In this document: positions 63,204 to 64,000 of the stretch, piece after piece
Position numbering within the stretch: the first letter of the stretch is position 1
How the letters are laid out: each line of letters begins with the position of its first letter
From: Elephas maximus indicus
Taxonomy: Eukaryota > Chordata > Mammalia > Proboscidea > Elephantidae
Assembly (NCBI RefSeq): GCF_024166365.1
Contig: NC_064831.1
Span: forward strand, 32,850,768-32,914,767
Length of the DNA: 64,000 nucleotides
Direction of reading: 5' to 3'
Notes under the pieces: generated by a model
Told to the model about the DNA's origin: nothing
The model's input: only the letters and a program-made list of their open reading frames with translations
Databases searched by the model: none
Translations under genes and position numbers: made by a program

Positions 63204-64000
63204 TTGTTGCTGACGTTAGGTAACGTCGAGTCAGTTCTGACTCATAGCGACCCTATGCACAACAGAACGAAACACTGTCCAGTCCTGTGCCATCCTCACA
63301 AATTGTTGCCATGCTTGAGCCCATTGTTTCAGCCACTGTGTCAATCCATCTCATTGAGGGTCTTCCTCTTTTTCGCTGATCCTCTACTTTACTAAGCATG
63401 CTGTCCTTCTGCAGGGACTAATCCCTCCTGACAACATGTCCAAAGCATGTGAGACGCAGTCTCGCCATCCTTGCTTCCAAGGAGTGTTCTGGTTGTACCT
63501 CTTCCAAGACAAATTTGTTCATTGTTTGGCAGTTCCTGGTATAGTCGATATCTTCACCAATAGCGTAATTTAAAGGTGTCAGTTCTTCTTCAGTCTTCCT
63601 TACTCATTGTCCAGTTATCTCATGCAGATGAGGCAATTGAAAACACCATGGCTCAGGCCTGGCACACTTTAGTCCTCAAGGTGACAGCTTTGGTTTTTAA
63701 CCGTTTAAAGCATCTACTGCAGCCGATTTGTCCAATGCAATGTGTCTTTTGATTTCTTGATGGCTGCTTCCATGGATGTTGATTGTGGATCCAAGTAAAA
63801 TGAAATCCTTGACAACCTCAAGCCTTTCTCTGTTTATCACGATGTTGCTCATTGGTCCAGTTGAGAGGATTTTTGCTTTCTTTATGTTGAGATGTAACCC
63901 ATACTGAAGGTTGTCATCTTTGATCCTCATTGATAAGTGCTCCAAGTCTCTTCACTTTCAGCAAGCAAGGTTGTGTCATCTGCATAACGCAGGTTGTTAA
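63204..64000 (-). repeat. RTE-type LINE 3' portion, cut by the window edge
   Basis: Reverse RTE copy, its 3' tail at the left (cgtcgagtcagttctgactc) and ORF sequence continuing past 64000. On the - strand 63697-63945 reads DDNLQYGLHLNIKKAKILST, an RT-domain segment with the conserved LNIKKAKI block of RTE reverse transcriptases. It is the longest RTE copy here. Confidence 0.83.

Overview
The window is nuclear DNA of an afrotherian mammal, most likely an elephant or close relative (Paenungulata). The main reason is the density of AfroSINE copies: a tRNA-like head with A and B boxes and a tail ending in the motif around ctatgagtcggaatcgact. These sit beside RTE-type LINE fragments that share the same tail, an older tRNA-Gly-headed SINE, and several L1 copies with one characteristic 3' end. 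Species cannot be settled from the sequence alone.

Two protein-coding genes are present, converging tail to tail. On the + strand, 861-13066 holds the last five coding exons of SH3D19 (EVE-1/EBP), encoding the third, fourth and fifth SH3 domains and the stop codon, followed by about 2 kb of 3' UTR. On the - strand, 42.04-46.48 kb holds the complete six-exon RPS3A gene (ribosomal protein eS1, 264 codons plus stop, every exon junction in phase), with a CpG island, a 5' TOP start and two related intronic box C/D snoRNAs (SNORD73 type). The SH3D19/RPS3A neighbourhood matches human 4q31.3 in inverted orientation.

The rest is repeat-rich. In order: SH3D19 introns with a nested MIR / SINE / MaLR / L1 / AfroSINE stack (7.3-11.4 kb) and an RTE copy inside an L2 (11.6-12.3 kb); an ERVL provirus in - orientation with a decayed dUTPase, inside an L1 3' end (16.4-21.1 kb); a near full-length L1 (22.6-30.25 kb); a processed pseudogene of the V-ATPase c subunit ATP6V0C (about 30.9-31.9 kb, - strand); older L1, MaLR and SINE copies (32-42 kb); RPS3A; then a second long L1 with a tandemly repeated C-rich 5' region (48.3-54.1 kb) joined to a third, 5'-truncated L1 (54.2-57.7 kb); MaLR LTRs inside an old L1 (57.9-59.3 kb); and an RTE fragment running off the right edge.

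No bacterial-type system, CRISPR array, antiviral operon or evidently new coding system was found. The most useful observations are the snoRNA pair, the ATP6V0C pseudogene, the ERVL dUTPase relic, the L1 promoter-like monomer array and the nested insertions, several of which have exact target-site duplications that order events in time. All identifications come from reading the sequence and from memory of the families; no database search was run.
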